From contig NZ_JAAVUS010000009.1 in NCBI RefSeq assembly GCF_018449525.1, positions 124,001 through 188,000 on the forward strand: 64,000 nt of DNA. Reading direction: 5' to 3'. The stretch comes from Bradyrhizobium sp. dw_78. Its GTDB lineage: Bacteria; Pseudomonadota; Alphaproteobacteria; Rhizobiales; Xanthobacteraceae. The stretch's first letter is position 1; each line of letters starts with the position of its first letter. The translations under genes and the position numbers were made by a program. Positions 36,417-45,596 of the stretch are shown here, piece after piece. Under the pieces are notes generated by a model. That model had not been told where the DNA came from. It saw only the letters and a program-made list of their open reading frames with translations, and did no database searches.

Positions 36417-37586
36417 ATGGGGTCAATCGACAAGTATATATTCCGCACGACGCTGGCGTCGTTTGCGGTGGTCTTGGTCAGCCTGACCGGGGTGATCTGG
36501 ATTACCCAGGCGCTCCGCGGCATCGATCTGATGACCAGCCAGGGTCAGACCATCCTCACCTTTCTCGGCATCACCAGCCTCGTGATTCCGGCGTTGGTCC
36601 TGATCATCGCCCCGATCGCGCTGATGATCTCGATTTCCCATACGCTTAACAAGCTCGCCACCGATTCCGAAATCATCGTGATGAATGCGGCGGGATTCTC
36701 GCCGATCCGGTTGTTCCGCCCGTTCATCTACGCCACTTGCGTGGTGGCGCTGCTGGTGGCCTTCATCGCCGTCTATCTCGCCCCGGACGGCATGCGCCGA
36801 ATCAAGCAATGGGACGCCGATATCACCGCGGACGTCCTCACCAACATCCTGCAGCCCGGCCGGTTCGCGCAGCTCGACCAGAATCTGACCATCCGTATCC
36901 GGGAACGAAAACCGGGCGGGTTGCTGGCCGGCATTTTCGTGGACGACCGCCGCGATCCCAAGGAGCGGGTCACGATCGTCGCCGACCACGGCACCGTCCT
37001 GAAAAACGCGGATGGTTCGTTCCTGATTCTCGAGGACGGCAATCTCGAACGCTTCGAGGCCGACAAGCGCGATCCGGCGCTGGTCGCCTTCGGCCGCTAT
37101 GCTTTCGACATGTCGAAATTCTCGAATCAGGGCCACGACATCTCGCTCGGCGTCAACGAACGCTATCTCTGGGAGTTGTTCGACCCCAAGCCGGACGATC
37201 CAATTTACATGCAGGTGCCGGGACAGTTTCGCGCCGCGCTGCATGACCGCTTCATGGCGCCGCTCTATCCCTTTGCGTTTGCGGCCCTTACCTTTGCCTT
37301 TCTCGGCACGCCACGGACCACGCGTCAGAGCCGCAACTTCTCGATCGGGGCGTCGATCCTCGTCGTATTTACGCTGCGGGCGGTTGGATTCGCCTGCTCC
37401 GTCATGGCCGTCAAGTCGCCGCTTGCCGTGGTGGTCCAATATCTGGTGCTGGTGCTGGGAATCGGCGCCGGCATATGGATCATCTTCACGGGCGCGGTGA
37501 TCGAACCGCCGGCCGGGCTGATCGAGGCCATCAACAGATCCAATGCACGCCTGCTTCAGCTCTTTAGACGGCCGGTTGCGGCATGA
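36417..37586 (+). CDS. lptF: LPS export ABC transporter permease LptF
   Basis: A 389-residue inner-membrane protein of the YjgP/YjgQ family. It has N-terminal and C-terminal membrane segments around a periplasmic beta-jellyroll: FRTTLASFAVVLVSLTGVIW and TLNKLATDSEIIVMNAAGFS at the front, then FGRYAFDMSKFSNQGHDISL, and FAALTFAFLGTPRTT near the end. It works with LptG and the ATPase LptB (outside this window) to extract LPS from the inner membrane. Its stop overlaps the start of lptG (ATGA). It is encoded first in the operon lptF-lptG-lptD-surA-pdxA-rsmA. Confidence 0.93.
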   Translation: MGSIDKYIFRTTLASFAVVLVSLTGVIWITQALRGIDLMTSQGQTILTFLGITSLVIPALVLIIAPIALMISISHTLNKLATDSEIIVMNAAGFSPIRLFRPFIYATCVVALLVAFIAVYLAPDGMRRIKQWDADITADVLTNILQPGRFAQLDQNLTIRIRERKPGGLLAGIFVDDRRDPKERVTIVADHGTVLKNADGSFLILEDGNLERFEADKRDPALVAFGRYAFDMSKFSNQGHDISLGVNERYLWELFDPKPDDPIYMQVPGQFRAALHDRFMAPLYPFAFAALTFAFLGTPRTTRQSRNFSIGASILVVFTLRAVGFACSVMAVKSPLAVVVQYLVLVLGIGAGIWIIFTGAVIEPPAGLIEAINRSNARLLQLFRRPVAA

Positions 37587-38680
37587 GCGCGATCACCAAC
37601 ACGCTCGGGCGCTATTTCGCCGGCCGCTTCGTGATCGCGGCGTTCGGCGTGTTCGCCGGCATTTTCGTGCTGCTGGTGCTGGTGGATTATATCGAGATGG
37701 CCCGGAGAACGTCGGGACTGGCCTCGGTATCCGCGATCACTGTGGCCGAGACGTCGCTGTTTCGCGTGCCGCAATTGCTTGAGAAGCTCACTCCGTTCTG
37801 CATCCTGATCGGGGCGATGACCTGCTACCTCGCGCTGTCGCGGCGGATGGAGCTCGTGGTGGCGCGTGCTGCCGGTGTTTCCGCCTGGCAATTTATCGCG
37901 CCGGCACTGGCAAGCTCGATCGCGCTCGGAATCCTGGCGACCACGGCCTACAACCCGATGTCCGCCAATTTGACCGAGATGTCCAAACGGATGGAGGCGG
38001 AGCTGTTCGGCTCCGCGCCTGGAGGCGGCATCCAGGATGCCTCCGGCTTCTGGATCAACCAGGTCAACAGCGATGGCCAGGCCATCATCAACGCCGCCCG
38101 CAGCGAGCAGCAGGGCGTGCGGTTGACCGGACTGACGGTATTCACGTTCGACACCGCCAACCAGTTCAAGGAGCGAATCGAGGCGCGGGAAGCGACGCTC
38201 GAGGAAGGCCACTGGCTGTTCAAATCGGTGCGTCGATATTCCCTCGACGCCCCTCCGATCGACCAGGACAGCTACACCCTCCCAACCAGCCTGACGCCCT
38301 CCCAGGTTCGCAACAGTTTTTCCACACCGGAGACTGTGTCTTTTTGGCAACTTCCGTCCTATATCCGGTCGTCCGAAAGCTCCGGATTTGCGACCGCAGG
38401 CTATCGCTTGCAGTACCACAAGCTCATCGCACAGCCGTTTTTGCTGGCTGCAATGGTGATGTTGGCGGCTTCCGTGAGCTTGCGCTTCTTCCGTTTCGGC
38501 GGCGTGCAAAAGATGGTTTTGAGTGGCGTGGGCGCGGGCTTTCTGCTCTACGTTCTGTCGAAGGTAACTGAAGACTTAAGCAAGGCCGAGTTGATGCATC
38601 CGATCGCTGCGGCGTGGCTGCCCGTTGCTGTGGGCGGCCTCACCGGTTTTTTGGCCTTGCTGTACCAGGAGGACGGGTAG
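37583..38680 (+). CDS. lptG: LPS export ABC transporter permease LptG
   Basis: A 365-residue partner of LptF with the same architecture: TLGRYFAGRFVIAAFGVFAG and AVFVLLVLVDYIEMARRTSG at the N-terminus, the hallmark LSRRMELVVARAAGVSAWQF, a central jellyroll (EAREATLEEGHWLFKSVRRY) and C-terminal helices ending in FLLYVLSKVTED. The start overlaps the lptF stop and its own TAG overlaps the lptD GTG start, so translation of the three is coupled. Confidence 0.93.
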   Translation: MSAITNTLGRYFAGRFVIAAFGVFAGIFVLLVLVDYIEMARRTSGLASVSAITVAETSLFRVPQLLEKLTPFCILIGAMTCYLALSRRMELVVARAAGVSAWQFIAPALASSIALGILATTAYNPMSANLTEMSKRMEAELFGSAPGGGIQDASGFWINQVNSDGQAIINAARSEQQGVRLTGLTVFTFDTANQFKERIEAREATLEEGHWLFKSVRRYSLDAPPIDQDSYTLPTSLTPSQVRNSFSTPETVSFWQLPSYIRSSESSGFATAGYRLQYHKLIAQPFLLAAMVMLAASVSLRFFRFGGVQKMVLSGVGAGFLLYVLSKVTEDLSKAELMHPIAAAWLPVAVGGLTGFLALLYQEDG

Positions 38681-41178
38681 TGGCCGTTGTCGCCGCCCGC
38701 CAGAGAAGGTCGCCTGCGATCGGGCGGCGCACGATCGTGCGCCGTTATCGCGGTCGCTTGACCTGCATCCGTGGATCCGTTTTCGCGCTCCTGGCCGGAC
38801 TCATTTTGGGCGGCGGGCTCGGGATGACCGTCAGCACGCCTGCCGCGGCGCAGAGCTTCACCTATAATCCGGTGCCTCCCCGGCCGACGCCGCCGCGCCC
38901 TCCCAGCGATGGGCAGATGCTGGTCCAGGCGACTGAGGTGGACTACGACTACAACAACTCGCGGGTTTCGGCGGTCGGCAATGTGCAGCTGTTTTACAAC
39001 GGCACCAGCGTCGAGGCCGACAAGGTCATCTACGACCAGAAGACCAAGCGGCTTCATGCCGAAGGCAATATCCGCATGACCGATGCGGAAGGCAAAATCA
39101 CCTACGCCAACATCATGGATCTGAGCGACGACTACCGCGACGGTTTCGTCGATTCGTTGCGCGCCGACACGGCGGACCACACGCGGATGGCCGCGACCCG
39201 CGCCGACCGCTCAAGCGGCAACTACACCGTGTTCGAGAACGGCGTCTACACGGCTTGCGAGCCCTGCAAGGACGATCCGAAGAAGCCGCCGCTATGGCAG
39301 GTCAAGGGCGCGCGCATCATTCACGATCAAAAAGAGAAGATGCTCTATTTCGAGAACGCCCAGGTGGAGTTCTTCGGCGTTCCGTTGGCCTATCTGCCGT
39401 ATTTGTCGACGCCTGATCCGACCGTGAAGCGCAAAACCGGTTTCCTGATGCCGGCCTTCTCGTCCTACTCCGCTTTCGGCTATGGCGTTGAAGTTCCCTT
39501 CTACTGGGCGATCGCTCCGGACTACGACGCGACCTTCAGCCCGCGCTTCACCTCCAAGCAGGGCGTGCTGTTGCAGGCTGAATTCCGTCAACGGCTGATG
39601 AACGGATCCTATCAGATCCGCGCCTATGGCATCGACCAGACCGACCCATCAGCCTTTGCCGGCCAGCCTGGCGACAAACAATTCCGCGGCGGCGTTGAAA
39701 CCAAGGGCCAGTTCGCGCTGAACGACAAATGGGTCTGGGGATGGGACGGGGTCCTGCTCTCCGACTACTACTTCATGTCCGACTACCGGCTGTCCCAATA
39801 CAGGGATCCGATGGGGTCGTTCCTGAACCTGCCGACCGAAGCTGTTTCCCAGCTTTATCTGACCGGCGTCGGCAATCGCAGCTACTTCGATGCGCGCACG
39901 ATCTATTATCTGAGTTTTTCGGGTAACCAGGGCCAGGTGCCGGTCATCGCACCGGTCATCGACTATTCGAACGTCATCAACCACTCGGTCTTCGGCGGCG
40001 AGCTCAGCTACAAGACCAACTTCACCAGCCTGACGCGCGACACCACGGCATTCGACCCGACCAGTGCGGCGGCCTTCGCCAATGGCCTCTGCCAGCCGAC
40101 ATCGGCCGACCCGGCCAACAGTATCAACCGCGCCAACTGCCTGCTGCGGGGCATGCCCGGCACCTATACGCGAGCGACAGCCGAAGTGGATTGGCGCAAG
40201 TCGTTCACCGACTCATGGGGCCAAATCTGGACGCCGTTCGCGAGCCTGCGCGCCGACGCGATCGATACATCGGTCGTGAACCAGCCGGGCGTTTCGAACT
40301 TCCTCCCGACCGGCGAGTCGCAGACGCTGCGGATGATGCCGACGGTCGGCCTCGAATACCGCTATCCCTTCATCAACGTGCAGCCGTGGGGCTCCACCAC
40401 GATCGAACCGATCGCGCAGGTTATCATTCGTCCCAATGAACCCGACGCCGGCAAGCTGCCGAACGAAGACGCGCAGAGCATGGTCTTCGACACCAGCAAC
40501 CTGTTCAGCGTCGACAAATTCTCCGGCTATGACCGCGTAGAAGGCGGCGGCCGCGCCAATGTCGGCGCGCAGGTCACCACGCAATTCAATCAGGGCGGCT
40601 CCGTCGTCGCGGTGTTCGGGCAGTCCTACCAGCTGTTCGGCCTGAACTCCTTCGCGGTGGCGGATGCGACCAATACCGGGATCGACTCCGGCCTGGACAA
40701 GTCGGCTTCGGATTATGTCGCAAGCCTCGCCTATTCGCCCAACAGGACCTACACCTTCACCACGCGCGCGCGGTTCGACGAAGCCACCGGCAACGTCAAC
40801 CGCTTCGAGGCCGAAGGCAGAGCCAATTTCGACCGCTGGTCGGTCAGTCTGCTCTATGGCGACTATGCGGCCGAGCCGGATATCGGATATCTGACGCGCC
40901 GCGAAGGCGTCCTCGCCAGCGGTTCGGTCAAGGTGGCCAACAACTGGGTGGTCACCGGGGCTGCCCGCTGGGATCTTGTGGCAAACCAGATCAACCAATA
41001 TGTGATTGGTGCTGGCTATGTGGACGACTGCTTTGTGCTGGGAGCCAACTACATCACGTCCTATACCTACGTCGCCGGCAACACGCCGCCCACGCTCAGC
41101 CACGCGTTCATGCTGCAACTCGGTCTGCGGACCATCGCGCAAACTTCCACGACGGCAGGCGGCGGGGGTCTTCAGTAG
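38680..41178 (+). CDS. lptD: LPS-assembly protein LptD
   Basis: An 832-residue outer-membrane protein. After a basic start and hydrophobic segment (LLAGLILGGGLGMTVS TPAAAQ) comes the OstA/LptA-like periplasmic domain, with repeats such as VEVDYDYNNSRVSAVGNVQL-like sequence (EVDYDYNNSRVSAVGNVQL, YDQKTKRLHAEGNIRMTDAE), then a C-terminal beta-barrel of about 550 residues. It inserts LPS in the outer leaflet with LptE. The GTG start at 38680 has AGGAGG 8 bases upstream and overlaps the lptG stop; the earlier in-frame codons at 38614 lie inside lptG. The barrel is cysteine-poor, so the usual inter-domain disulfide of E. coli LptD may not apply. Confidence 0.93.
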   Translation: MAVVAARQRRSPAIGRRTIVRRYRGRLTCIRGSVFALLAGLILGGGLGMTVSTPAAAQSFTYNPVPPRPTPPRPPSDGQMLVQATEVDYDYNNSRVSAVGNVQLFYNGTSVEADKVIYDQKTKRLHAEGNIRMTDAEGKITYANIMDLSDDYRDGFVDSLRADTADHTRMAATRADRSSGNYTVFENGVYTACEPCKDDPKKPPLWQVKGARIIHDQKEKMLYFENAQVEFFGVPLAYLPYLSTPDPTVKRKTGFLMPAFSSYSAFGYGVEVPFYWAIAPDYDATFSPRFTSKQGVLLQAEFRQRLMNGSYQIRAYGIDQTDPSAFAGQPGDKQFRGGVETKGQFALNDKWVWGWDGVLLSDYYFMSDYRLSQYRDPMGSFLNLPTEAVSQLYLTGVGNRSYFDARTIYYLSFSGNQGQVPVIAPVIDYSNVINHSVFGGELSYKTNFTSLTRDTTAFDPTSAAAFANGLCQPTSADPANSINRANCLLRGMPGTYTRATAEVDWRKSFTDSWGQIWTPFASLRADAIDTSVVNQPGVSNFLPTGESQTLRMMPTVGLEYRYPFINVQPWGSTTIEPIAQVIIRPNEPDAGKLPNEDAQSMVFDTSNLFSVDKFSGYDRVEGGGRANVGAQVTTQFNQGGSVVAVFGQSYQLFGLNSFAVADATNTGIDSGLDKSASDYVASLAYSPNRTYTFTTRARFDEATGNVNRFEAEGRANFDRWSVSLLYGDYAAEPDIGYLTRREGVLASGSVKVANNWVVTGAARWDLVANQINQYVIGAGYVDDCFVLGANYITSYTYVAGNTPPTLSHAFMLQLGLRTIAQTSTTAGGGGLQ

Positions 41179-41271
41179 AACCGGCTTCGGCACGTGACCG
41201 GCGGCCGGATTGCCGGTGCCACCCGAATCCATTCGAACCGGCAGACATACCAATCGGTTGACATAGCGACG

Positions 41272-42222
41272 ATGATTACAATCACCACCCTGCTTCAGCG
41301 CGTTTCACGTCTCATCCCGGGTTGTGTTGCGGCCCTGGTCTTGATGGCTTGCGGAACGCCGTCATATGCCCAAAGCGTCGCCGTCATGGTCAATGGCGAG
41401 CCCATCACCAATTACGATATCGAACAGCGCACCAAGCTGGACTTCCTGTCGACGCATAAACAGCCGACCCGACAGGAAGTGATCGATGAACTGATCGACC
41501 AGAAGGTGAAGATCAAGGAAGCGAAGCAGTTCAGCGTCGACCCCAGCTCAGCCGATATCGACTCTGCGTTCGCCGACATGAGTTCGCGGATGCGCCTGAC
41601 ACCCGACCAGCTCGCCAAAACCCTTGAAAGCCAGGGCGTTCGTCCCGAGACGCTGAAGGAACGCATCAAGGCCGACATGGTGTGGAGCAGCCTGGTGCGC
41701 GGGCGCTACAAGGAAAGCCTGCAGGTCGGCGAGAAGGAAGTCGCCGCCGCGGCGCGGGCCCAGGGCGACACTCCGGACGAGAAGGCGGAAGGCGGAAGCT
41801 TCGAATACAAGATGCAACCGATCGTCTTGATCGTTCCGCGTGGATCGCCGCAAAACGTCGTGGAAGCCAGAGTCAAGGAAGCCGAAACGCTGCGCAGCCA
41901 CGTGCAGTCCTGCGAAGAGGCCAACGCGCTTTTCAAATCCATGCAAAACGCCGCGATCCGCGACATCGTGACGAAAACATCCGCCGATATGCCGCCATCC
42001 ATACGCGAGGGGCTCGACAAAACCCCGATCGGCCATTTGACCGCGCCCGAGGTGACAAAACAGGGCGTGGAGATGGTGGCGCTGTGCGGCAGGAACCCGA
42101 CCACGGTCGACACTCCGCAGAAGAAGCAGATCCGGGACAAGATGTTCGCCGATAAATTCGAAGCCAAGTCGAAGGCGTATCTGGCGCAGGTTCGCAAGGC
42201 CGCGATGATCGAATATCGTTGA
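41272..42222 (+). CDS. surA: SurA-like periplasmic chaperone/peptidyl-prolyl isomerase
   Basis: A 316-residue exported protein. The N-terminus is a signal peptide ending near SYA-Q, and SVAVMVNGEPITNYDIEQRT begins the SurA N-terminal domain (VNGEPIT..D...R is its hallmark). It continues KLDFLSTHKQPTRQEVIDEL IDQKVKIKEAKQF. A C-terminal peptidyl-prolyl isomerase-like region follows. It helps fold outer-membrane proteins such as LptD. It is placed between lptD and pdxA, as in many proteobacteria. The start at 41272 lacks a clear ribosome-binding site; GTG 41194 would add 26 residues. Confidence 0.85.
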   Translation: MITITTLLQRVSRLIPGCVAALVLMACGTPSYAQSVAVMVNGEPITNYDIEQRTKLDFLSTHKQPTRQEVIDELIDQKVKIKEAKQFSVDPSSADIDSAFADMSSRMRLTPDQLAKTLESQGVRPETLKERIKADMVWSSLVRGRYKESLQVGEKEVAAAARAQGDTPDEKAEGGSFEYKMQPIVLIVPRGSPQNVVEARVKEAETLRSHVQSCEEANALFKSMQNAAIRDIVTKTSADMPPSIREGLDKTPIGHLTAPEVTKQGVEMVALCGRNPTTVDTPQKKQIRDKMFADKFEAKSKAYLAQVRKAAMIEYR

Positions 42223-42225
42223 TGC

Positions 42226-43236
42226 ATGGCAAAACCCCTCGCGCTGACGCTTGGCGAACCCGCGGGCATCGGCCCCGACATCACCATCAAGGCGTGGCTG
42301 CGCCGAAATGAACTGAAGCTGCCGCCCTTCTACCTGCTTGGCGATGCCAGCTTGCTTCGTGACCGGGCAAAGACGCTCGGGCTGGATGTCAGCCTTGCCG
42401 AGGTTGGCGCCGAGGACGCCCTCGCCACATTCGCCGACGCGCTGCCTGTCGTGGCGACCGGTTCTGCGGCGACGGCGCGGCCCGGGCAACCAGACGGCAA
42501 CAGCGCAGCGGCGGCGATCGCCTCCATTCGTCAGGCGGTGGGCGACGTCGTCGCGGGACGGGCCAGCGCGGTCGTGACCAACCCGATCGCCAAAAGCGTG
42601 CTTTATCGCGCCGGATTTCGCCATCCCGGCCATACCGAATTCCTCGCCGAACTGGCCGCCACCGATGGACCCGCGCCGCAGCCCGTCATGATGTTGTGGT
42701 CGCCCGCCCTCGCCGTCGTGCCGGTAACGATTCATCTGGCGCTGCGCGATGCGATCGCGCAGCTTTCAGGCGACTTGATTGTCTCGACGGTCCGGATCGT
42801 GGCGGCGGCCATGAAGACACGCTTCGGCCTCGCCAATCCGCGCCTGGCCTTGTCCGGGCTCAATCCCCATGCCGGCGAGGATGGCTCGCTCGGCACCGAA
42901 GAACAGACGATCATATCGCCCGCCGCCGACATCCTGCGCGCCGAGGGCATCGACGTCAGAGGGCCGCTGCCGGCCGATACCATGTTCCACGACGCCGCGC
43001 GGCAAACCTATGATTGCGCGATCTGCATGTATCACGATCAGGCGCTGATCCCGATCAAGACGCTGGCGTTCGACGATGCCGTCAACGTCACGCTGGGATT
43101 GCCGTTCGTCCGCACCTCGCCCGATCACGGCACCGCCTTCGACATCGCCGGCACCGGCACCGGCAAAGCCAATCCGTCGAGCCTGATCGCCGCGTTGCGG
43201 CTTGCCGCGCGCATGGCGGCAGCGCAGCCGGCATGA
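42226..43236 (+). CDS. pdxA: 4-hydroxythreonine-4-phosphate dehydrogenase
   Basis: A 336-residue enzyme of pyridoxal phosphate synthesis. LALTLGEPAGIGPDITIKAW is the family start; ALSGLNPHAGEDGSLGTEEQ and CMYHDQALIPIKTLAFDDAV carry the metal-binding histidines; and LGLPFVRTSPDHGTAFDIAG follows. It oxidises 4-phosphohydroxy-L-threonine with NAD. Located between surA and rsmA, and its stop overlaps the rsmA start by four bases. Confidence 0.95.
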   Translation: MAKPLALTLGEPAGIGPDITIKAWLRRNELKLPPFYLLGDASLLRDRAKTLGLDVSLAEVGAEDALATFADALPVVATGSAATARPGQPDGNSAAAAIASIRQAVGDVVAGRASAVVTNPIAKSVLYRAGFRHPGHTEFLAELAATDGPAPQPVMMLWSPALAVVPVTIHLALRDAIAQLSGDLIVSTVRIVAAAMKTRFGLANPRLALSGLNPHAGEDGSLGTEEQTIISPAADILRAEGIDVRGPLPADTMFHDAARQTYDCAICMYHDQALIPIKTLAFDDAVNVTLGLPFVRTSPDHGTAFDIAGTGTGKANPSSLIAALRLAARMAAAQPA

Positions 43237-44099
43237 GCGCCATCGATGACCTTCCGCCGCTTCGCGAGGTCATCCGCAAGCATGCGCTGACGGCGCGCAA
43301 ATCGCTTGGTCAGAATTTCCTGCTGGACCTCAACCTCACGGCGCGGATCGCCCGCGCGGCAGGCCCGCTCGAAGACGCCACCGTCATCGAGATCGGCCCG
43401 GGCCCCGGCGGGCTGACGCGCGCACTTCTGGCGCTGGGCGCGCGGCGGGTCATTGCCATCGAACGCGACCAGCGCGCGGTCGCAGCGCTCGAAGAGATTT
43501 CGGAGCGTTATCCCGGGCGGCTCGACATCATCTGCGCCGACGCCCAGCATTTCGACCCGCGGCCGCTGCTCGGCGAAAGCAAGGCGAAAATCGTCGCCAA
43601 CCTGCCTTACAACATCGCAACCGCGCTGCTGATCGACTGGCTGTCGATCGAGCCGTGGCCGCCCTGGTATGAGACGATGGTGCTGATGTTTCAGCGCGAA
43701 GTGGCCGAACGCATCGTGGCCCGCGAAAATACCGAAGCCTATGGACGGCTGGGAGTGCTGGCGAACTGGCGCGCCGAAACCAAGATCCTGTTCGACATTT
43801 CTCCGGCGGCCTTCGTGCCGCAGCCCCAGGTCACCTCGTCAGTGGTGCGGCTGATCCCCCGCAGCCAACCCGAACCATGCGATCGCAAGACGCTGGAGAT
43901 GGTGACGGCGGCCGCCTTCGGACAGCGGCGGAAGATGCTGCGGCAAAGCCTCAAATCGCTGCCCGTGGACCCGGCCCGGCTTGGAGCGGCGGCGCATATC
44001 GACCTGACGCAGCGCGCCGAAACCATTCCGGTCGGCGGCTTTGTTGCCATGGCCCGTGAATTGTCCAATATACGGAGCGAAAAACTCAATAACGCCTGA
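43233..44099 (+). CDS. rsmA: 16S rRNA dimethyladenosine transferase
   Basis: A 288-residue RsmA/KsgA. LTARKSLGQNFLLDLNLTAR, VIEIGPGPGGLTRALLALGA (S-adenosylmethionine site) and KIVANLPYNIATALL (catalytic NLPY) are intact. It dimethylates two adjacent adenosines near the 3' end of 16S rRNA, a late small-subunit assembly step. The start at 43233 is set by the overlap with pdxA; the longer upstream frame lies inside pdxA. It closes the LPS-export operon. Confidence 0.96.
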   Translation: MSAIDDLPPLREVIRKHALTARKSLGQNFLLDLNLTARIARAAGPLEDATVIEIGPGPGGLTRALLALGARRVIAIERDQRAVAALEEISERYPGRLDIICADAQHFDPRPLLGESKAKIVANLPYNIATALLIDWLSIEPWPPWYETMVLMFQREVAERIVARENTEAYGRLGVLANWRAETKILFDISPAAFVPQPQVTSSVVRLIPRSQPEPCDRKTLEMVTAAAFGQRRKMLRQSLKSLPVDPARLGAAAHIDLTQRAETIPVGGFVAMARELSNIRSEKLNNA

Positions 44100-44111
44100 G
44101 GAGAAAACCCC

Positions 44112-45170
44112 ATGATGATGATGCGACGTCAGTCGTTGGTGAAATTCGATGCGCCGCTGTGCGAAACCATCGTCGAAACGCCGAAGCCGCAAGGCCGCGA
44201 GGTTCTGGTGCGGATCGAACGCTGCGGCCTGTGCCACTCCGACCTGCACATCCAGGACGGTTACGCCGATCTCGGCGGCGGCAAGAAGCTCGATACCACG
44301 CGCGGCATGACGCTGCCCTTCACGCTCGGACATGAAATCGCGGGCGTCGTCGAAGAGGTCGGCCCCGATATCTCGAAGGACCTGATCGGCGCCAAAAAGG
44401 CGGTTTTCCCGTGGATCGGCTGCGGCCAGTGCCGCGATTGCCTCAACGGCGATGAGAATCTCTGCGTCAAGCAGCGCTTCCTCGGCGTTTCGATCGACGG
44501 TGGCTTCGCCAGCCACGTCCTGGTGCCCGACGCAAAATACCTGCTGGATTACGATCCGCTGCCGGTCGACCAGGCCGCAACGTTGATGTGCTCCGGCGTC
44601 ACCGCCTATGGCGCCCTGAAGCGGCTCGTCGACCGGCCGCGGCAACGCAATCTGCTGCTGATCGGCCTTGGCGGGGTTGGCATGATGGGACTTTCTTTCG
44701 CGCAGGCGATGTTCAAGCAGAAGATCGCGGTTGCGGATTTGAGCACCGCGGCGCGCGAGACCGCGCTGCGGAACGGCGCAGCGGTGGCCTATGATCCCTC
44801 CGAGCCCGACATCGCCAAACGGATCGTCAAGGAGACCGAAGGCGGCTTCGACGAGATCGTCGATTTCGCCGGCAACGAGAAATCGATGGCGTTTGCGGTC
44901 TCGGTATTGGCGCGCGGCGGCAAGATCGTCGTGTCCGGGCTGATGGGCGGCAATTTCAGCCTGCCGATGGTGCAATGGATCTACAAGCGCATGACCATCG
45001 AAGGCTTCATGGTGGGCACGCTGGCCGAAGCGCATGAACTGATGGCGCTGGCGCGCTCGGGCAAGATCAAGCCTACGCCGATGAAGGAAGAACCGATGGC
45101 CGATGTCCAGAAATGGATCGACGCCTTGCGGGCCGGCCAAGTCGTCGGACGCATCGTGCTGAAGAACTAG
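44112..45170 (+). CDS. Zinc-binding alcohol dehydrogenase family protein
   Basis: A 352-residue medium-chain dehydrogenase. RCGLCHSDLHIQD and GHEIAGVVEEVG give the catalytic-zinc ligands Cys, His and Glu; CGQCRDCLNGDENLC gives the four structural-zinc cysteines; and LLLIGLGGVGMMGLSFAQAM is the NAD(P)-binding Rossmann fold. It oxidises an alcohol or reduces an aldehyde; the natural substrate is unknown. The gene starts with four ATG codons in a row, so the exact start is ambiguous. It is 12 bases after rsmA, in possible read-through. Its TAG stop forms the first bases of a dispersed repeat copy. Confidence 0.88.
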   Translation: MMMMRRQSLVKFDAPLCETIVETPKPQGREVLVRIERCGLCHSDLHIQDGYADLGGGKKLDTTRGMTLPFTLGHEIAGVVEEVGPDISKDLIGAKKAVFPWIGCGQCRDCLNGDENLCVKQRFLGVSIDGGFASHVLVPDAKYLLDYDPLPVDQAATLMCSGVTAYGALKRLVDRPRQRNLLLIGLGGVGMMGLSFAQAMFKQKIAVADLSTAARETALRNGAAVAYDPSEPDIAKRIVKETEGGFDEIVDFAGNEKSMAFAVSVLARGGKIVVSGLMGGNFSLPMVQWIYKRMTIEGFMVGTLAEAHELMALARSGKIKPTPMKEEPMADVQKWIDALRAGQVVGRIVLKN

Positions 45171-45270
45171 CGTTTCCGAGCGAAATGGCTTCCGGTTCGC
45201 ATGAAGAAAACGTGTCAAAACAAGAATTGAGAGCTTCGGTTCTGATTCAATCAGAACCGATCATGCTCTT
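45168..45270 (-). repeat. TAGAGC dispersed element, minus orientation
   Basis: A full copy in minus orientation, TAGCGTTTCCGAGCGAAATGG at its start through GGTTCTGATT-C-AATCAGAACC and ATCATGCTCTT at its end. The first three bases are the stop codon of the alcohol dehydrogenase gene. Confidence 0.8.
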
Positions 45271-45392
45271 GGGCTTGGTCGATACAGATTGAAGCAGAGC
45301 CGCGCTCTCGAATTTTGTCGACGCGCTTTCTTCATGAACCGAAATCCACCGGGCTAACCAAAAATCCGGGCAGGCTTTCGTTCGAAAACGCC
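45271..45392 (+). repeat. Degenerate second copy of the TAGAGC element
   Basis: A diverged copy in the opposite orientation directly follows the first: GTCGACGCGCTTTCTTCATG, AACCGAAATCCACCGG and GGCTTTCGTTCGAAAACGCC align to the core and right end. Together the two copies fill most of the 45171-45596 gap; the remainder contains no recognised gene. Confidence 0.6.
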
Positions 45393-45596
45393 ATCGGAAT
45401 GAATATCTCGCCGGCTTCGCCGCGCCGGCGATGCGCGAAGCCAGCCACCAGCCTGTCTCTTTCCAGATTCCCGCCACATTTGCATCCGAGCGCAAGCCCG
45501 AATTAAGCCCCACACAGTCCGGAATTGCGGCGCATTGCCACCCAAGTCTTTAACAAGATTGAGGTCGTGAAGCGTAGCGTAAGACCGGAGATGCAC

